A DNA stretch of 64,000 nt, taken from contig JBAZYX010000004.1 in the NCBI GenBank assembly GCA_041659105.1, positions 1 to 64,000 of the forward strand, given 5' to 3'. This DNA is from CAIUKV01 sp041659105 (GTDB taxonomy: Bacteria; Actinomycetota; Acidimicrobiia; IMCC26256; PALSA-555). The notes beneath the pieces were generated by a model that saw nothing but the letters and a program-made list of their open reading frames with translations, was not told the DNA's origin and searched no databases. Shown here piece after piece: positions 9,200 to 18,378 of this stretch (positions within the stretch are counted from its first letter, which is position 1; the number at the start of each line of letters is the position of its first letter). Made by a program: the position numbers and the translations under genes.

Positions 9200-9229
9200 C
9201 GGTCCCGTGGCGAACCAGCCGCGGGACCG
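9200..9229. terminator. hairpin between convergent genes
   Basis: CGGTCCCG at 9200-9207 pairs perfectly with CGGGACCG at 9222-9229, and an inner GGC/GCC extends the stem. A short TCTTC follows on the plus strand, with no long T-tract. It sits between the end of the 8775-9149 gene and the 3' end of the minus-strand amidohydrolase, so a bidirectional terminator is likely. Confidence 0.6.
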
Positions 9230-9341
9230 TCTTCGCGGGGGACGCTGCGCCCGGACCGCTTCCGTTGGAGCGTCACGTGCCTCTGAAGGGGACCTCGCCG
9301 CAGCCCCCCAGCGTGTGTCGCCAGAGGCGGGAGACGACCGC

Positions 9342-11036
9342 TCAGACGCGGGAGGTGCCCCGCAGCAACCGGCCCGGCCGCGCCTCGGTGGCCTTGCCGT
9401 CGCGGGTGAGCACCTCACCGTTGACGATCGTGGCGACGTAGCCCTGTGCCGTCTGCGTGAGCCGGCGCGACCCTCCCGGGAGGTCGTTGACGACCTCGGG
9501 CATGTCGGGCGCGACGCGGTCCATGTCGATGATCGTGACGTCGCCCGCCATGCCGGCGCGCAGCAGGCCGCGGTCGTGGAGCCGCCACATCTCGGCCGGC
9601 TTCCGGGTGATCATCGGGATCGCCTCTTCGATCGACAGCATCTGGCGCTCGCGCACCCAGTACGCGAGAAGGTGCGTCTGGATCGAGCAGTCGAGGATCT
9701 GGCTCACGTGCGCGCCGGCGTCGGAGAAGGTCATCGCCGAATAGGGCGAGCGCAGGATCGTCATCAGCTCGTCTTCGGGCTGCTGGGTGAGCATCTGCAC
9801 GAAGTACTGATCGAAGTCCGACTCGAGCGCGAGCTCGATCACGAGCTCCACGGGGTCGATGCCGCGCCGCGCGGCTTCCTCGGCCACCGACGGGTTGGGC
9901 AGGTAGGGCGACCGCAGGATCGACACCACGTTCCAGTCGGGCTTGCGGGCCTCGGCGCCGATGGCCCGGCCGTAGTCGGCGTGGTTGGCCTCGTGCACGA
10001 GGCGCGCCCGCACCTCCGGGTCGAGCAGCGCGGCGCGCTGCGCATCGAGCGACTGCGTCCGGAGCTGCTTCCACTCGGGGAGGTTGTCGAACGGGAGCCG
10101 CGTCTTGAAGCTCAGCACCACCGCGACGCCGCGGCAGTGGGTGAGCCCGTACATCTGCCCGCCCAGCGCGGCGGTCTCCTCCATGAGCGGCAGGGTGTTG
10201 GCGCCGTTCGGGATGGCGAAGAGCCCGAACGCGATCGGCACCTTCGTCTCCACCGCGAGGTCGCGCAGGCGGCCGTAGTACTCGGCGCGCACGGCGGGGT
10301 CGGGATCGAAGCTCGCCTTCTCCGACGTGAGCTGGAACAGGCCCTCGCTCTCGCGGCCGACGAGGCCCACGAGCGCGCGCACCTCGTCCCAGGTGGCGAG
10401 CCGCGACGCGACGGCGCGGTCGTCGGACGTCTCGTGCTGGTCGGAGCGCGACGTGCTGAAGCCCACGGCGCCGGCGCGCAGCGCGTCGCTCAGCTCGGCC
10501 TCCATCACGGCGAGGTCCTCGGGGGTGGCGGCGTCGGTGAAGGCACGCTCGCCCATCGCCCACGTCCGCAGCGCGGAGTGGCCGATGGCCGCGGCGTAGT
10601 TCAGGCCCTTGGGCAGCCCGTCGACGGCGGCGAGGTACTCGCGGAACGTCGACCACGTCCAGGTGATGCCCTTCGCCATCGCGTCACCCGAGATGTCCTC
10701 GGCGCGCTCGAGGTTGCGCACCACGAGCCCGCTCTGGTCGGCGCTTGCGGGGGCGAGCGTGAAGCCGCAGTTGCCCATCACCGCGGTGGTCACGCCGTGC
10801 CAGCACGACGACGTGCCGAGGTCGTCCCAGAAGACCTGCGCGTCCATGTGGGTGTGGCCGTCGACGAAGCCGGGGGCGACGACGAGCCCGTCGGCGTCGA
10901 TCTCCTCATGGCCGGCGCCGTCGACCTCGCCGACCGTCGCGATCTTCCCGTCGACGATGGCGACGTCCCCCCGGGCGGACGGGCCGCCCGAGCCGTCGAC
11001 CACCGTGCCGTTGCGGATGACCAGGTCGAATTCCAC
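9342..11036 (-). CDS. N-acyl-D-amino-acid deacylase-type amidohydrolase
   Basis: The 564-residue protein is an amidohydrolase of the D-aminoacylase group (amidohydrolase 3 family). The N-terminal composite-beta segment reads LVIRNGTVVDGSG, followed by the metal motif APGFVDGHTHMD (HxH at 61-63). Further hallmarks are GNCGF, SEKASF, THCRG and the barrel aspartate in FSDAGAH. It ends with the usual WRLHDRG and GDVTIIDMD return to the beta-sandwich. Members hydrolyse N-acyl-D-amino acids or related cyclic amides in the cytoplasm. The start is GTG at 11036 because GGAGGGGG lies four bases upstream; a longer open frame to 11201 has no such support. The gene diverges from the secreted protein gene at 11150. 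Confidence 0.85.
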   Translation of the reverse strand: MEFDLVIRNGTVVDGSGGPSARGDVAIVDGKIATVGEVDGAGHEEIDADGLVVAPGFVDGHTHMDAQVFWDDLGTSSCWHGVTTAVMGNCGFTLAPASADQSGLVVRNLERAEDISGDAMAKGITWTWSTFREYLAAVDGLPKGLNYAAAIGHSALRTWAMGERAFTDAATPEDLAVMEAELSDALRAGAVGFSTSRSDQHETSDDRAVASRLATWDEVRALVGLVGRESEGLFQLTSEKASFDPDPAVRAEYYGRLRDLAVETKVPIAFGLFAIPNGANTLPLMEETAALGGQMYGLTHCRGVAVVLSFKTRLPFDNLPEWKQLRTQSLDAQRAALLDPEVRARLVHEANHADYGRAIGAEARKPDWNVVSILRSPYLPNPSVAEEAARRGIDPVELVIELALESDFDQYFVQMLTQQPEDELMTILRSPYSAMTFSDAGAHVSQILDCSIQTHLLAYWVRERQMLSIEEAIPMITRKPAEMWRLHDRGLLRAGMAGDVTIIDMDRVAPDMPEVVNDLPGGSRRLTQTAQGYVATIVNGEVLTRDGKATEARPGRLLRGTSRV

Positions 11037-11149
11037 GGTTCCCCCTCCGTCCGGCCGCGGATGCGGGTGGCGGCCGGATCCCATCGTGGCACGTCGGCCC
11101 GCGGGCCGCGCTCTCAAGGTCTCCGGCGTCCCCGGCCGATACCGCGGGG

Positions 11150-13114
11150 ATGCGGCGACGGAGCGGGGCGAGCAGGACGACGGCGGCACTGGTGGCGGCA
11201 CTGACGATGGGGGCGCTCGGGGCGCTGGCGGTGGCGCCGGCCGCGGCGGGGCGCACGCCCACGATCCGCACCGACCGGGCGGACTACGCGCCGGGGGACA
11301 CCGTCACGATCTCGGGCTCCGGCTGGGCGCCGGGTGAGGCGGTCCGGATCTCCGTCAACGACGACGACGGGCAGACGTGGAGCCGGGTGGCGTCCGTGAC
11401 GGCCGACGCGGCCGGTGAGGTCACCGACACCTTCGCGCTCCCGGACTGGTTCGTGGCCACGTACGCGGTGACCGCCACCGGCTCGTCGGGCACGGCCACC
11501 ACCACGTTCACCGACGGCAGCATGCGCGCGGTCGCGCCACCCGGCGAGCAGTTCACACTGACGCGGACCGTGTACGCGGCGTCCGCGACCTGCGAGGGAC
11601 CGGGGACAACCACGACGGTCGCGAACGTGGGCACCATCGGGAGCACCGTCAATGGGCTCACCGCCGCCCAGTCGTTGCGCCTCGTCGCGTCCGCGACCGC
11701 CACCTCGAGCGCGCCGTTCGACTCCGCGACCGGATGGACGACGGGCAACGATCCGACCGGGATCGTGAGCACCTCCACCACGAGCGTGGCCAACGACACG
11801 ATCTGTGTCGTGGGCTCCGCGCCGGGGGAGGACCGCACCTACCAGGCGAACTACGTGAGCGACACGGCGCCCCGGGTGGCGGGCTCCGAGCCGCCCGACG
11901 GCAGCGCGGGTGTCGCGGTCGACGCGGACCTGGCGATCGAGTTCGGCGAGGCGGTCACGCTCACCGAGACGCCGAGCTGGATCACGGTGACCTGCTCGTC
12001 CTCGGGCGCGCACGCCGGTACGACGGGAGCCAGCGGAACGCTGCACACCTTCGACCCGACCGTCGACTTCGCGTACGGCGAGGAGTGCACCGCCACCGTC
12101 CACGCTTCCGGCGTCCACGACGCGGACGCGGTGGACCCACCCGACCAGATGGCCGCCGACGTCGAGATCTCGTTCACGACCGTCGCGGCGCCGCCCGACG
12201 GCATCGCGCCGGTCGTGATGGTCGCGCACAGTGCGGCCGGCGACGCGGGGTGGAACACGACCACGCCGGTCGCGGTGCGCGTCGCCGCGACCGACAACGT
12301 GCGCGTGACGTCGCTGGGATGCACGGTCGGAAGCGTCGACACCGCGCTCGCGCCCGTGTTCGCCCCCGCGCCTGCGTACGACGGCGCGCTCGCGGGCGGG
12401 CTCTCCGGGGACGGAGTGCACACGGTCACCTGCGCCGCCCGCGACCTGGCGGGCAACCGTGGATCGGCGACCGACACGGTGCGGATCGACACGATCGCGC
12501 CGGTGTCGAGCGTGACGGGCTTCACGGCCGGCCATTCGTTCGTGAAGGGGGTGGACGCGCTTCCGAGCGCGGGTTGCACCACCGTCGACCCCGCGCCCGG
12601 ATCGGGAGTGGACCGGACGGCGACCGTCGACGTGAACACGACGGGGCTGGACGCGAACGGTGTCGGCACGGTGGTGGTGACCTGTGACGGCGGCACCGAC
12701 GCGGCCGGGAACGGCGACGTCCCCGCGTCGGCGTCGTACGCGATCGTCTACGGCGGGATCGGCGGCATCCTCCCGCCGATCCGCTCGGATGGCACCGGGC
12801 TCTTCCACCGGGGCAGGACGGTGCCGGTGAAGTTCACGCTCGCGGGCGACGCGCCGGGCGGGTTCGCGACCACCGGCTGGGCGGTCGAGCGCAAGCCGGT
12901 GGCGTGCGCCGGGGCCTTCGACGGTCCCGACGCGGCCCGCGAGGTCGTGCCGTCCGGCGCTCCGGCCGGGCTGCGCTACGACGCCGACGCGGACCAGTAC
13001 GCCTTCGATGCCGACCTGCGCGACGTTCCGGCGGGCACGTGCTGGAGGCTGCGGGCGGCCTTCGGCAACGGTCAGGCCACGCCGTGGTCGGGGGCGTTCC
13101 GGCTGACGCGGTAG
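11150..13114 (+). CDS. secreted Ig-like protein with PxKF domain
   Basis: This 654-residue protein starts with a signal peptide (basic MRRR, hydrophobic residues about 12-33). A first beta-rich domain (about 36-120) reads TIRTDRADYAPGDTVTISG, typical of cell-surface Ig-like repeats. A bacterial Ig-like segment (about 240-350) has the pattern TAPRVAGSEPPDGSAGV. Another Ig-like stretch with DNVRVTSL follows. The C-terminus (about 540-654) contains RTVPVKFTL, the core of the PxKF domain found in extracellular actinobacterial proteins. No enzymatic motif is visible, so an adhesive or structural role outside the cell is inferred. A weak GATACC box lies six bases before the ATG. Confidence 0.8.
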   Translation: MRRRSGASRTTAALVAALTMGALGALAVAPAAAGRTPTIRTDRADYAPGDTVTISGSGWAPGEAVRISVNDDDGQTWSRVASVTADAAGEVTDTFALPDWFVATYAVTATGSSGTATTTFTDGSMRAVAPPGEQFTLTRTVYAASATCEGPGTTTTVANVGTIGSTVNGLTAAQSLRLVASATATSSAPFDSATGWTTGNDPTGIVSTSTTSVANDTICVVGSAPGEDRTYQANYVSDTAPRVAGSEPPDGSAGVAVDADLAIEFGEAVTLTETPSWITVTCSSSGAHAGTTGASGTLHTFDPTVDFAYGEECTATVHASGVHDADAVDPPDQMAADVEISFTTVAAPPDGIAPVVMVAHSAAGDAGWNTTTPVAVRVAATDNVRVTSLGCTVGSVDTALAPVFAPAPAYDGALAGGLSGDGVHTVTCAARDLAGNRGSATDTVRIDTIAPVSSVTGFTAGHSFVKGVDALPSAGCTTVDPAPGSGVDRTATVDVNTTGLDANGVGTVVVTCDGGTDAAGNGDVPASASYAIVYGGIGGILPPIRSDGTGLFHRGRTVPVKFTLAGDAPGGFATTGWAVERKPVACAGAFDGPDAAREVVPSGAPAGLRYDADADQYAFDADLRDVPAGTCWRLRAAFGNGQATPWSGAFRLTR

Positions 13115-13163
13115 CCGGGGGAGTGCCAGACTGGGGGCTCGCCGGCTCGTCCAGGGGGGCACC

Positions 13164-14483
13164 GTGACCGACGTACTCGAACGGACCGCGCCGTCCACCG
13201 CGCCGATCGCGCCGCAGCGCACGGGGCCGCGCGACCGGTTCGACCTCAGCGGCGCGGGCCGGGTGCTGCTCGCCGTGCTTGCGGCGTCGGCCGGCGCGAT
13301 CCACTTCGCGATGGTGCCGTCGCACATGGAGAGCTCGGCGGTGGAGGGGCTCGGCTTCGCGCTCGTCGCCTGGATCCAGGTCGTCACCGCGGTGCTGGTC
13401 TTCACGCGTCCGTCGCGCGGCCTGCTGCGGTTCACGATGTTCAGCACCGTGGTGTTCCTCGGCATCTGGGCGATCAGCCGGACCTACGGCCTGCCCTTCG
13501 GCGAGCACGGCGGCCATCCGCACACCGCCGACTTCGTGGACCTCGCGGCCGTGGGCATCGAGATCGCGCTCGTGGTGCTCGCGGGGATGTGGCTCGCGCG
13601 ACCGGAGCTCGGGCGCGACTGGAGCCGCGGCGACCTCCTCGCGGGCGCGGTGGTCCCGCTGGCGGTCGTCGCGATCGCCACCGCGGCGATCGCGTCGCCG
13701 AGCGCGCGCAACCACGCGCACATCACGCACGCCGGCGACGTCACCGCCGCGGGGGTGTCGTCCGACGGCCACATCCACGGGATCGGCGCGGCCGCGGGCG
13801 TCGCAGTCGACGACAAGGGCCTGTCCGCGCTGCACAACGGCCACCAGCACGGCACCGCGCCGGAGGTGAAGCTCGATCCGGCCACCCAGACCGCGCTGAG
13901 CCAGCAGCTCAACCAGCTGTCCGCGCTCGTCGCGAGGTACCCGAACATCGCGGCCGCCGAAGCCGCGGGGTACCGCCGGGCCGGCCCGTTCTCGCCGGGC
14001 CTCGGCACGCACTACGGCGGGTTCGGCCGCAGCTTCCCCGAGGACGTCGTCCAGGGCGTCGACGGTCCGTTGACGCCGATGCTCGTGTTCGACGGCACCG
14101 CGCCCGACTCCCCGATCGCCGGCTTCATGCTCCTCACGTACCAGGGCGACGTCAACAACCCGCCGGAGGGCTTCGTCGGCCCGAACGACCACTGGCACTA
14201 CCACACCAACACGTGCATCGTGTACAAGAACGGCGTCATCGAGGCGCCGCTCGGCGCCGACCGTGACATCACGCTCGCGGACTGTCGCGCCGTGGGCGGT
14301 CAGATGATCAACGTGACGACGAACATGGTCCACGTGTGGACGGTGCCCGGGTACGAGTCGCCCGACGGCGTGTTCGCGGAGATCAACCCGAAGATCACCT
14401 GTCCGGACGGCACGTACTACACGGTGAAGGCGGGCACCACCGCGGACTTCGGCGTCAACCGGTGCAAGAGCGCGAGCGCGTGA
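13164..14483 (+). CDS. His-rich membrane protein with extracytoplasmic C-terminal domain
   Basis: The 439-residue protein has about five predicted membrane segments (about residues 31-49, 61-80, 88-105, 126-144 and 158-178). After the last segment comes a histidine-rich linker with NHAHITHAG, HIHG and HNGHQHG near residues 188-232. The large C-terminal domain contains NDHWHYHTNTC near residues 339-349 and NMVHVW, again suggestive of metal binding. I do not recognise a named function; handling of Cu, Zn or Ni at the membrane is a guess from the histidines. The GTG at 13164 follows an AGGGGGG ribosome-binding site. Confidence 0.75.
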   Translation: MTDVLERTAPSTAPIAPQRTGPRDRFDLSGAGRVLLAVLAASAGAIHFAMVPSHMESSAVEGLGFALVAWIQVVTAVLVFTRPSRGLLRFTMFSTVVFLGIWAISRTYGLPFGEHGGHPHTADFVDLAAVGIEIALVVLAGMWLARPELGRDWSRGDLLAGAVVPLAVVAIATAAIASPSARNHAHITHAGDVTAAGVSSDGHIHGIGAAAGVAVDDKGLSALHNGHQHGTAPEVKLDPATQTALSQQLNQLSALVARYPNIAAAEAAGYRRAGPFSPGLGTHYGGFGRSFPEDVVQGVDGPLTPMLVFDGTAPDSPIAGFMLLTYQGDVNNPPEGFVGPNDHWHYHTNTCIVYKNGVIEAPLGADRDITLADCRAVGGQMINVTTNMVHVWTVPGYESPDGVFAEINPKITCPDGTYYTVKAGTTADFGVNRCKSASA

Positions 14484-14589
14484 CCCGGCGGCCGCGTCGA
14501 GCCTGACCTGGACGCGGTGGTCGAGCAAGAGTCCACGTACGCGCGCGACGCGCGCGGTGCGCGCGAACGACGCGGACATCCCGAGCATC

Positions 14590-14607
14590 CTGAGAGCCGC
14601 CTGAGGG
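14590..14607. promoter_or_regulatory. 11-bp-spaced direct repeat CTGAGAG/CTGAGGG
   Basis: CTGAGAG at 14590-14596 and CTGAGGG at 14601-14607 are spaced by one helical turn, the geometry of tandem sites bound by OmpR-family regulators. They lie about 95 bases upstream of the PepSY gene. Binding is inferred, not shown. Confidence 0.35.
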
Positions 14608-14701
14608 AGCGCGGCGCGCGTCCGACCGGGCTCTTACGTCGGTGCCCGACCATGGATCTCGTTCACCCGACCGGGTGGATCCCCCAGAGAAGGAACGAGA
14701 C

Positions 14702-15169
14702 ATGAGCCCCGACCCCAGCACCCCGAAGCCCTCCCGCACGAAGAAGCTGGTGGCCGCCGCCGCCGTCACCGGCGCGCTGCTCGGCACCACCGGCATCGCC
14801 ATGGCCCAGACCGGCAGCTCGTCCGGCACGACCGACACCACCACCGCCCCCACCGAGCAGATCGACCGCTCGCAGGCGGTCCACCCCGGTGAGGAGCTCC
14901 TGACCGGCGACACGGCAGCCCAGGTGACCGCCGCGGCCCAGCAGGAGGTCCCCGACGCCACCGTCGACCGGGTGGAGACCGATGCCGAGGGCTCGCCCTA
15001 CGAGGCGCACATGACGAAGTCCGACGGCACCCACGTCACCGTGAAGGTCGACGCCGACTTCAACGTCACCGGCGTCGAGAACGACGGGGCCGGCGGCCCG
15101 CGTGGCGGCGCTCCGGCCGGGGCCCCGCAGCAGTCGACGACCAGCAACGCGGCGGCGACGGCGGTCTGA
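14702..15169 (+). CDS. secreted PepSY-domain protein
   Basis: The 155-residue protein has a signal peptide (KKLVAAAAVTGALLGTT, cleavage near AMAQT at about residue 36). A Thr/Ser-rich linker is followed by one PepSY-like domain (about 55-125) with the pattern ARRAEAPDATVDRVETD-like, here VPDATVDRVETDAEG, and a Gly/Ala/Thr-rich tail. PepSY proteins act outside the membrane and are often targets of two-component systems in actinobacteria. Upstream ATG codons at 14642 and 14651 lack ribosome-binding sites. The ATG at 14702 has GAAGGAACGAG just upstream and exposes the signal peptide. Confidence 0.8.
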   Translation: MSPDPSTPKPSRTKKLVAAAAVTGALLGTTGIAMAQTGSSSGTTDTTTAPTEQIDRSQAVHPGEELLTGDTAAQVTAAAQQEVPDATVDRVETDAEGSPYEAHMTKSDGTHVTVKVDADFNVTGVENDGAGGPRGGAPAGAPQQSTTSNAAATAV

Positions 15170-15195
15170 TCGACCCCCGCACCGTGTGACCGGCG

Positions 15196-15813
15196 TCAGG
15201 CCTGGCGCTTGGCCAGGCGGTCGTACGGCACCAGCACCGCAGTGCCCTCGACGGCGACGACATCCCGTGACGTGATGGTGTAGCGAGCGGACATGTCGTC
15301 GCCGTCGGGGGTGCACACCCCCCAGAGCACGACCTCCTCGCCCAGCGGCAGGGCCCGGCGGTACCGGACCTCGAGGGACTTGGTGATCCCGCCGCGCAGG
15401 CCCGCCGCACCGGGCGTGACGGCGACGATCTGGTCGGCGAGCATCGCGCTGATCCCGCCGTGTGCGAACCCCGGCGGCCCGCTGAAGCGCTTCGACAGGC
15501 GGGCCGTGCCCCGGACCTCGCCCTCGCGGTAGTGCAGGGCGACGTCGGGCCGGGTGGGGCTGCAGTCGCCGATGATCGGGTTCAACGGCATCGGGTTCTG
15601 GGGCACCGAGTAGTCGACCGGCCGGCGAACGAGCCCCGAGTACGGGTCGTCGTCCGTCGCCGCCGCGAGACGGTTGGTGAGGTCGCGGATCGTGGCGGTG
15701 ACGTCACGAACGATCGCGGGGTCGACGGCGGTCTCCGCGGCGGCGTCGGCGAGCGCCCGCACGGCGGCGGCCAGCTCCTCCACGGAGGTACGGCGGTCCT
15801 CGAAGTCGGTCAC
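15196..15813 (-). CDS. PaaI-type hotdog thioesterase
   Basis: The 205-residue protein has an alpha-helical N-terminal extension (about 1-80) and a hotdog domain (about 90-200). The domain contains GFAHGGISAMLADQI, matching the HGG signature helix of PaaI/YigI acyl-CoA thioesterases. It probably hydrolyses medium-chain or aromatic acyl-CoA in the cytoplasm. The GTG at 15813 lies six bases after a TACCGT hexamer with no Shine-Dalgarno, so it is probably leaderless. The longer open frame upstream is antisense to the phosphate transporter and is not coding. It diverges from that transporter gene. Confidence 0.85.
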   Translation of the reverse strand: MTDFEDRRTSVEELAAAVRALADAAAETAVDPAIVRDVTATIRDLTNRLAAATDDDPYSGLVRRPVDYSVPQNPMPLNPIIGDCSPTRPDVALHYREGEVRGTARLSKRFSGPPGFAHGGISAMLADQIVAVTPGAAGLRGGITKSLEVRYRRALPLGEEVVLWGVCTPDGDDMSARYTITSRDVVAVEGTAVLVPYDRLAKRQA

Positions 15814-15819
15814 CCGCCG

Positions 15820-15825
15820 ACGGTA
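15820..15825 (-). promoter_or_regulatory. -10 hexamer TACCGT, leaderless geometry
   Basis: On the minus strand TACCGT ends six bases before the GTG of the thioesterase gene. Confidence 0.55.
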
Positions 15826-15873
15826 TCCGGGCAAGCGCCGCGAAGCGGGCTCGAACCGGGAAGACTCCTCACC

Positions 15874-16881
15874 GTGAGCGGCCTCGACCTCGCCATCGCC
15901 CTGGCCATCGGGTACGCGTTCACCAACGGGTTGCACGACGCGGCGAACTCGATCGCGACGCTCGTGGCCACCCGCGCGGCCCGACCCGGGCCCGCGGTGG
16001 TGCTGGCCGCCGCGGGCAACATCCTCGGCCCGCTGCTGTTCGGCGCCGCGGTCGCCGACGTGGTCGCGGGCATCGTGCAGGTCCCCCCGGCGGAGATGGT
16101 GGGGGTGATCGGGGCCGCGCTCACCGGTGCGGTCACCTGGAACCTCGTGACCTGGAAGCTCGGGCTGCCGTCGTCGTCGGGGCACGCGCTCGTCGGTGGC
16201 CTCGCCGGAGCGGCGATCGCGGCCGACGGGCTGAACGCCGTGAACTGGGGCCCGCTCGAGGGGTGGAAGCCCTCGGGCGTGGGGGGCGTGCTCCTCGCCC
16301 TGGCCGTCGCCCCGATCGCCGGCTTCGTTGCGGGCTGGGCGTTCGAGCGGGTTCTGCGGTGGCTGTTCGCACGTGCGAGCGGCACGGTGCGGGGCCCGGT
16401 GCGGGCCGCGCAGTGGGTGGCGTCGGGTGTGGTCGCGTTCGGGCACGGCGCGAACGACGGGCAGAAGGCGATCGGCCTCATCGCGGCGATGCTCCTCGCC
16501 ACCGGGAAGATCGGGACGCTCGCCGCACCCACGTGGGCCGCGCTCGCGTGCGGGGTCGCGCTCACCGCGGGGACCGCGCTCGGCGGCTGGCCGATCGTGC
16601 GGACGGTGGGCCAGCGACTGTTCCGGCTGCGCCCGGCCGACAGCCTCGCGAGCCAGGGCGGCTCGGCGCTGGTGCTGATCGCGTCCACCGCGGTGGGCGC
16701 GCCGGTGAGCACCACCCAGATCGTGGCGTCGTCCGTCGTGGGGGCCGGGTCCGGCCGGCGCCGGATGCACCACATCCACTGGCCGGTCGTGCGGGAGATC
16801 CTCGTCGCCTGGCTGGTTACCCTGCCCGTGTGCGCCGCGCTCGGCGCCGTCGCAGTGGTGCCGTGGAGGTGGTGGACGTGA
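15874..16881 (+). CDS. inorganic phosphate transporter, Pit family
   Basis: The 335-residue integral membrane protein has the two inverted-repeat signatures of Pit permeases: GLHDAANSIAT near residues 20-30 and GANDGQKAIG near 194-203. Each is followed by several membrane helices, and the second half repeats the PVSTTQ pattern. It imports metal-phosphate with protons. The GTG at 15874 follows ACTCCTCACC and is the first start that gives a normal N-terminus. The next gene overlaps by four bases and encodes a DUF47/PhoU-like protein, the usual partner of low-affinity Pit permeases. Confidence 0.92.
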   Translation: MSGLDLAIALAIGYAFTNGLHDAANSIATLVATRAARPGPAVVLAAAGNILGPLLFGAAVADVVAGIVQVPPAEMVGVIGAALTGAVTWNLVTWKLGLPSSSGHALVGGLAGAAIAADGLNAVNWGPLEGWKPSGVGGVLLALAVAPIAGFVAGWAFERVLRWLFARASGTVRGPVRAAQWVASGVVAFGHGANDGQKAIGLIAAMLLATGKIGTLAAPTWAALACGVALTAGTALGGWPIVRTVGQRLFRLRPADSLASQGGSALVLIASTAVGAPVSTTQIVASSVVGAGSGRRRMHHIHWPVVREILVAWLVTLPVCAALGAVAVVPWRWWT

Positions 16882-17486
16882 CCCGGCGGTGGTTCCTCCC
16901 CGAGACCCCCGACGTGCTCGGCATGCTCCGCGCCCAGCTCGTCACCACCGAAGCCGGGCTCGTCGCGTTCGCGGCGTGGGCGCACGGGGACGGCGAGCGG
17001 GCCGACGAGGTGCGCGCGATGGAGCACCGGGCCGACGACCAGAAGCGCGAGCTGTGGCGCGCGCTCCGCAACGCGTTCGTCACCCCGGTCGACGCCGAGG
17101 ACCTGTGGGTGCTGTCGGCCGGGCTCGACGAGGTGCTCAACCGGGCCAAGGACACCGTCCGCGAGTCCGACGTCATGTCGCTGCCGCCCGACCTGCCGAC
17201 CGCCGAGATGGTCGACTTCCTCGTCGCCGGCGTGCGCCATCTCGGCGAGGCGTTCGCGCACCTCGGCGCCGAAGGTGAGGACGCGACCGGCGCGGCCGAC
17301 GCCGCGGTGAAGGCGACGCGCGCGCTCGAGCGCGTCTACCGGCGCGCGACGTCGGACCTGCTCGAGCTCGACGACCTCCGCCTCCTGACCGGACGGCGCG
17401 AGCTCTACGTCCGGGTCGTCGCGATCAGCGAGCAGCTGCGACTCGTCGCCGAGCGCGTCTGGTACGCCGTCGTCAAGGAAGCCTGA
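16878..17486 (+). CDS. DUF47 (PhoU-like) phosphate transport regulator
   Basis: The 202-residue helical protein belongs to the DUF47/PhoU-like group encoded next to Pit transporters. It contains the characteristic acidic helix pairs, for example EHRADDQKRELWRAL near residues 48-62 and DLWVLSAGLDEVLNRAKDT near 76-94, which in PhoU relatives bind metal clusters. It is likely a cytoplasmic regulator or chaperone of the permease. The GTG at 16878 is chosen because GGAGGT lies seven bases upstream and the start overlaps the transporter stop as GTGA. Confidence 0.88.
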   Translation: MTRRWFLPETPDVLGMLRAQLVTTEAGLVAFAAWAHGDGERADEVRAMEHRADDQKRELWRALRNAFVTPVDAEDLWVLSAGLDEVLNRAKDTVRESDVMSLPPDLPTAEMVDFLVAGVRHLGEAFAHLGAEGEDATGAADAAVKATRALERVYRRATSDLLELDDLRLLTGRRELYVRVVAISEQLRLVAERVWYAVVKEA

Positions 17487-17580
17487 CCGGGGCCCTCCGC
17501 CCGGGGCGTTTCGCCGGGGTGCGCGCGCTCGCTCGCGAAGTCGGGGCCGACTCCGGCCGCGTGGGACGCACCTTCCGGGA

Positions 17581-18360
17581 TCAGCCCCAGTCGGAGCCGT
17601 AGCCGGCGACGTCGACGACGCGGCCGGTGATGCCGTCGGCCCGCTGCTGCACGAGGCAGTGCACGGCCGGCACCACGCTGGCCGGCTCCTTCCAGATCGA
17701 CCAGTCGTAGTCCTCGCCCAGCTCGTGCACGCTCATCTCGGTCTTCACCGCGCCGGGGCGAAACGCGTTCACCGCGATGTTGCGGTCGGCGACCTCGGGC
17801 GCGAGCGCGGTGGAGAAGCGTTCGAGCGCGGCCTTCGCCACCGAGTACGCGAGATAGCCCGGCGGCAGGAACTCGTGCGGGAGGTGGGGGTCCGCCGCGC
17901 CGGACGACACGTTGACGATGCTGCCGCCGCCCGTCGGCGCCATCGCGTCGACCGCGGCGCGACACGACACGAGCAGGCTGCGCACGTTGATCTTCCACGA
18001 CTGGTCCCACTGGTCGAGCGTGAGGTCGTCGAACGGTGCGCGCGTCGGCGTCATCGCGTTGTTGACGAGCGCGTCGAGCCGGCCGAAGCTGTCGACGGCC
18101 GCGGCGATCATCCCGTGCACGTCGGCGTCGCTGCCGATGTCGGCGCGCACCGCCACCGCCTGCCCGCCCGCGGCGACGATCGTCTCCGCGACGTCCTCGA
18201 CGGTGCCGGGCAGCTCGCCGGGGGTGGCCCGGGAGCTGCGGGCCGCGCACACGACCGCGGCCCCCTGTTCGGCCAGCCCGAGGGCCAGCCCCTTCCCGAT
18301 GCCCCGTGAGGCACCGCTGACGATGACGACCTGGCCGCTGAGGCTCGTGAGTGGCTGCAT
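17581..18360 (-). CDS. short-chain dehydrogenase/reductase
   Basis: The 259-residue protein is a classical SDR. The cofactor loop GASRGIGKG sits near residues 16-24, NNA at about 92-94, the catalytic serine in NVSSGAA near 138-144 and the catalytic YSVAK near 163-167. The C-terminus (GYGSDWG) is slightly unusual in being Gly/Trp-rich. It oxidises or reduces an alcohol/ketone with NAD(P); the substrate is not predictable. It begins 18 bases from the divergent hydrolase gene, so the two must share a very compact promoter region. Confidence 0.9.
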   Translation of the reverse strand: MQPLTSLSGQVVIVSGASRGIGKGLALGLAEQGAAVVCAARSSRATPGELPGTVEDVAETIVAAGGQAVAVRADIGSDADVHGMIAAAVDSFGRLDALVNNAMTPTRAPFDDLTLDQWDQSWKINVRSLLVSCRAAVDAMAPTGGGSIVNVSSGAADPHLPHEFLPPGYLAYSVAKAALERFSTALAPEVADRNIAVNAFRPGAVKTEMSVHELGEDYDWSIWKEPASVVPAVHCLVQQRADGITGRVVDVAGYGSDWG

Positions 18361-18365
18361 CGGGG

Positions 18366-18371
18366 TATCTT
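18366..18371 (+). promoter_or_regulatory. -10 hexamer TATCTT, leaderless geometry
   Basis: TATCTT ends seven bases before the ATG at 18379 within the 18-base divergent gap. A TTG at 18370 overlaps this box and is therefore rejected as a start. Confidence 0.6.
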
Positions 18372-18378
18372 GCCGTCG

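Noticed and set aside
15460..15873. N-terminal extension of the phosphate transporter
   Set aside because: The open frame upstream of 15874 is antisense to the thioesterase and has no ribosome-binding site; Pit proteins do not carry such an extension.
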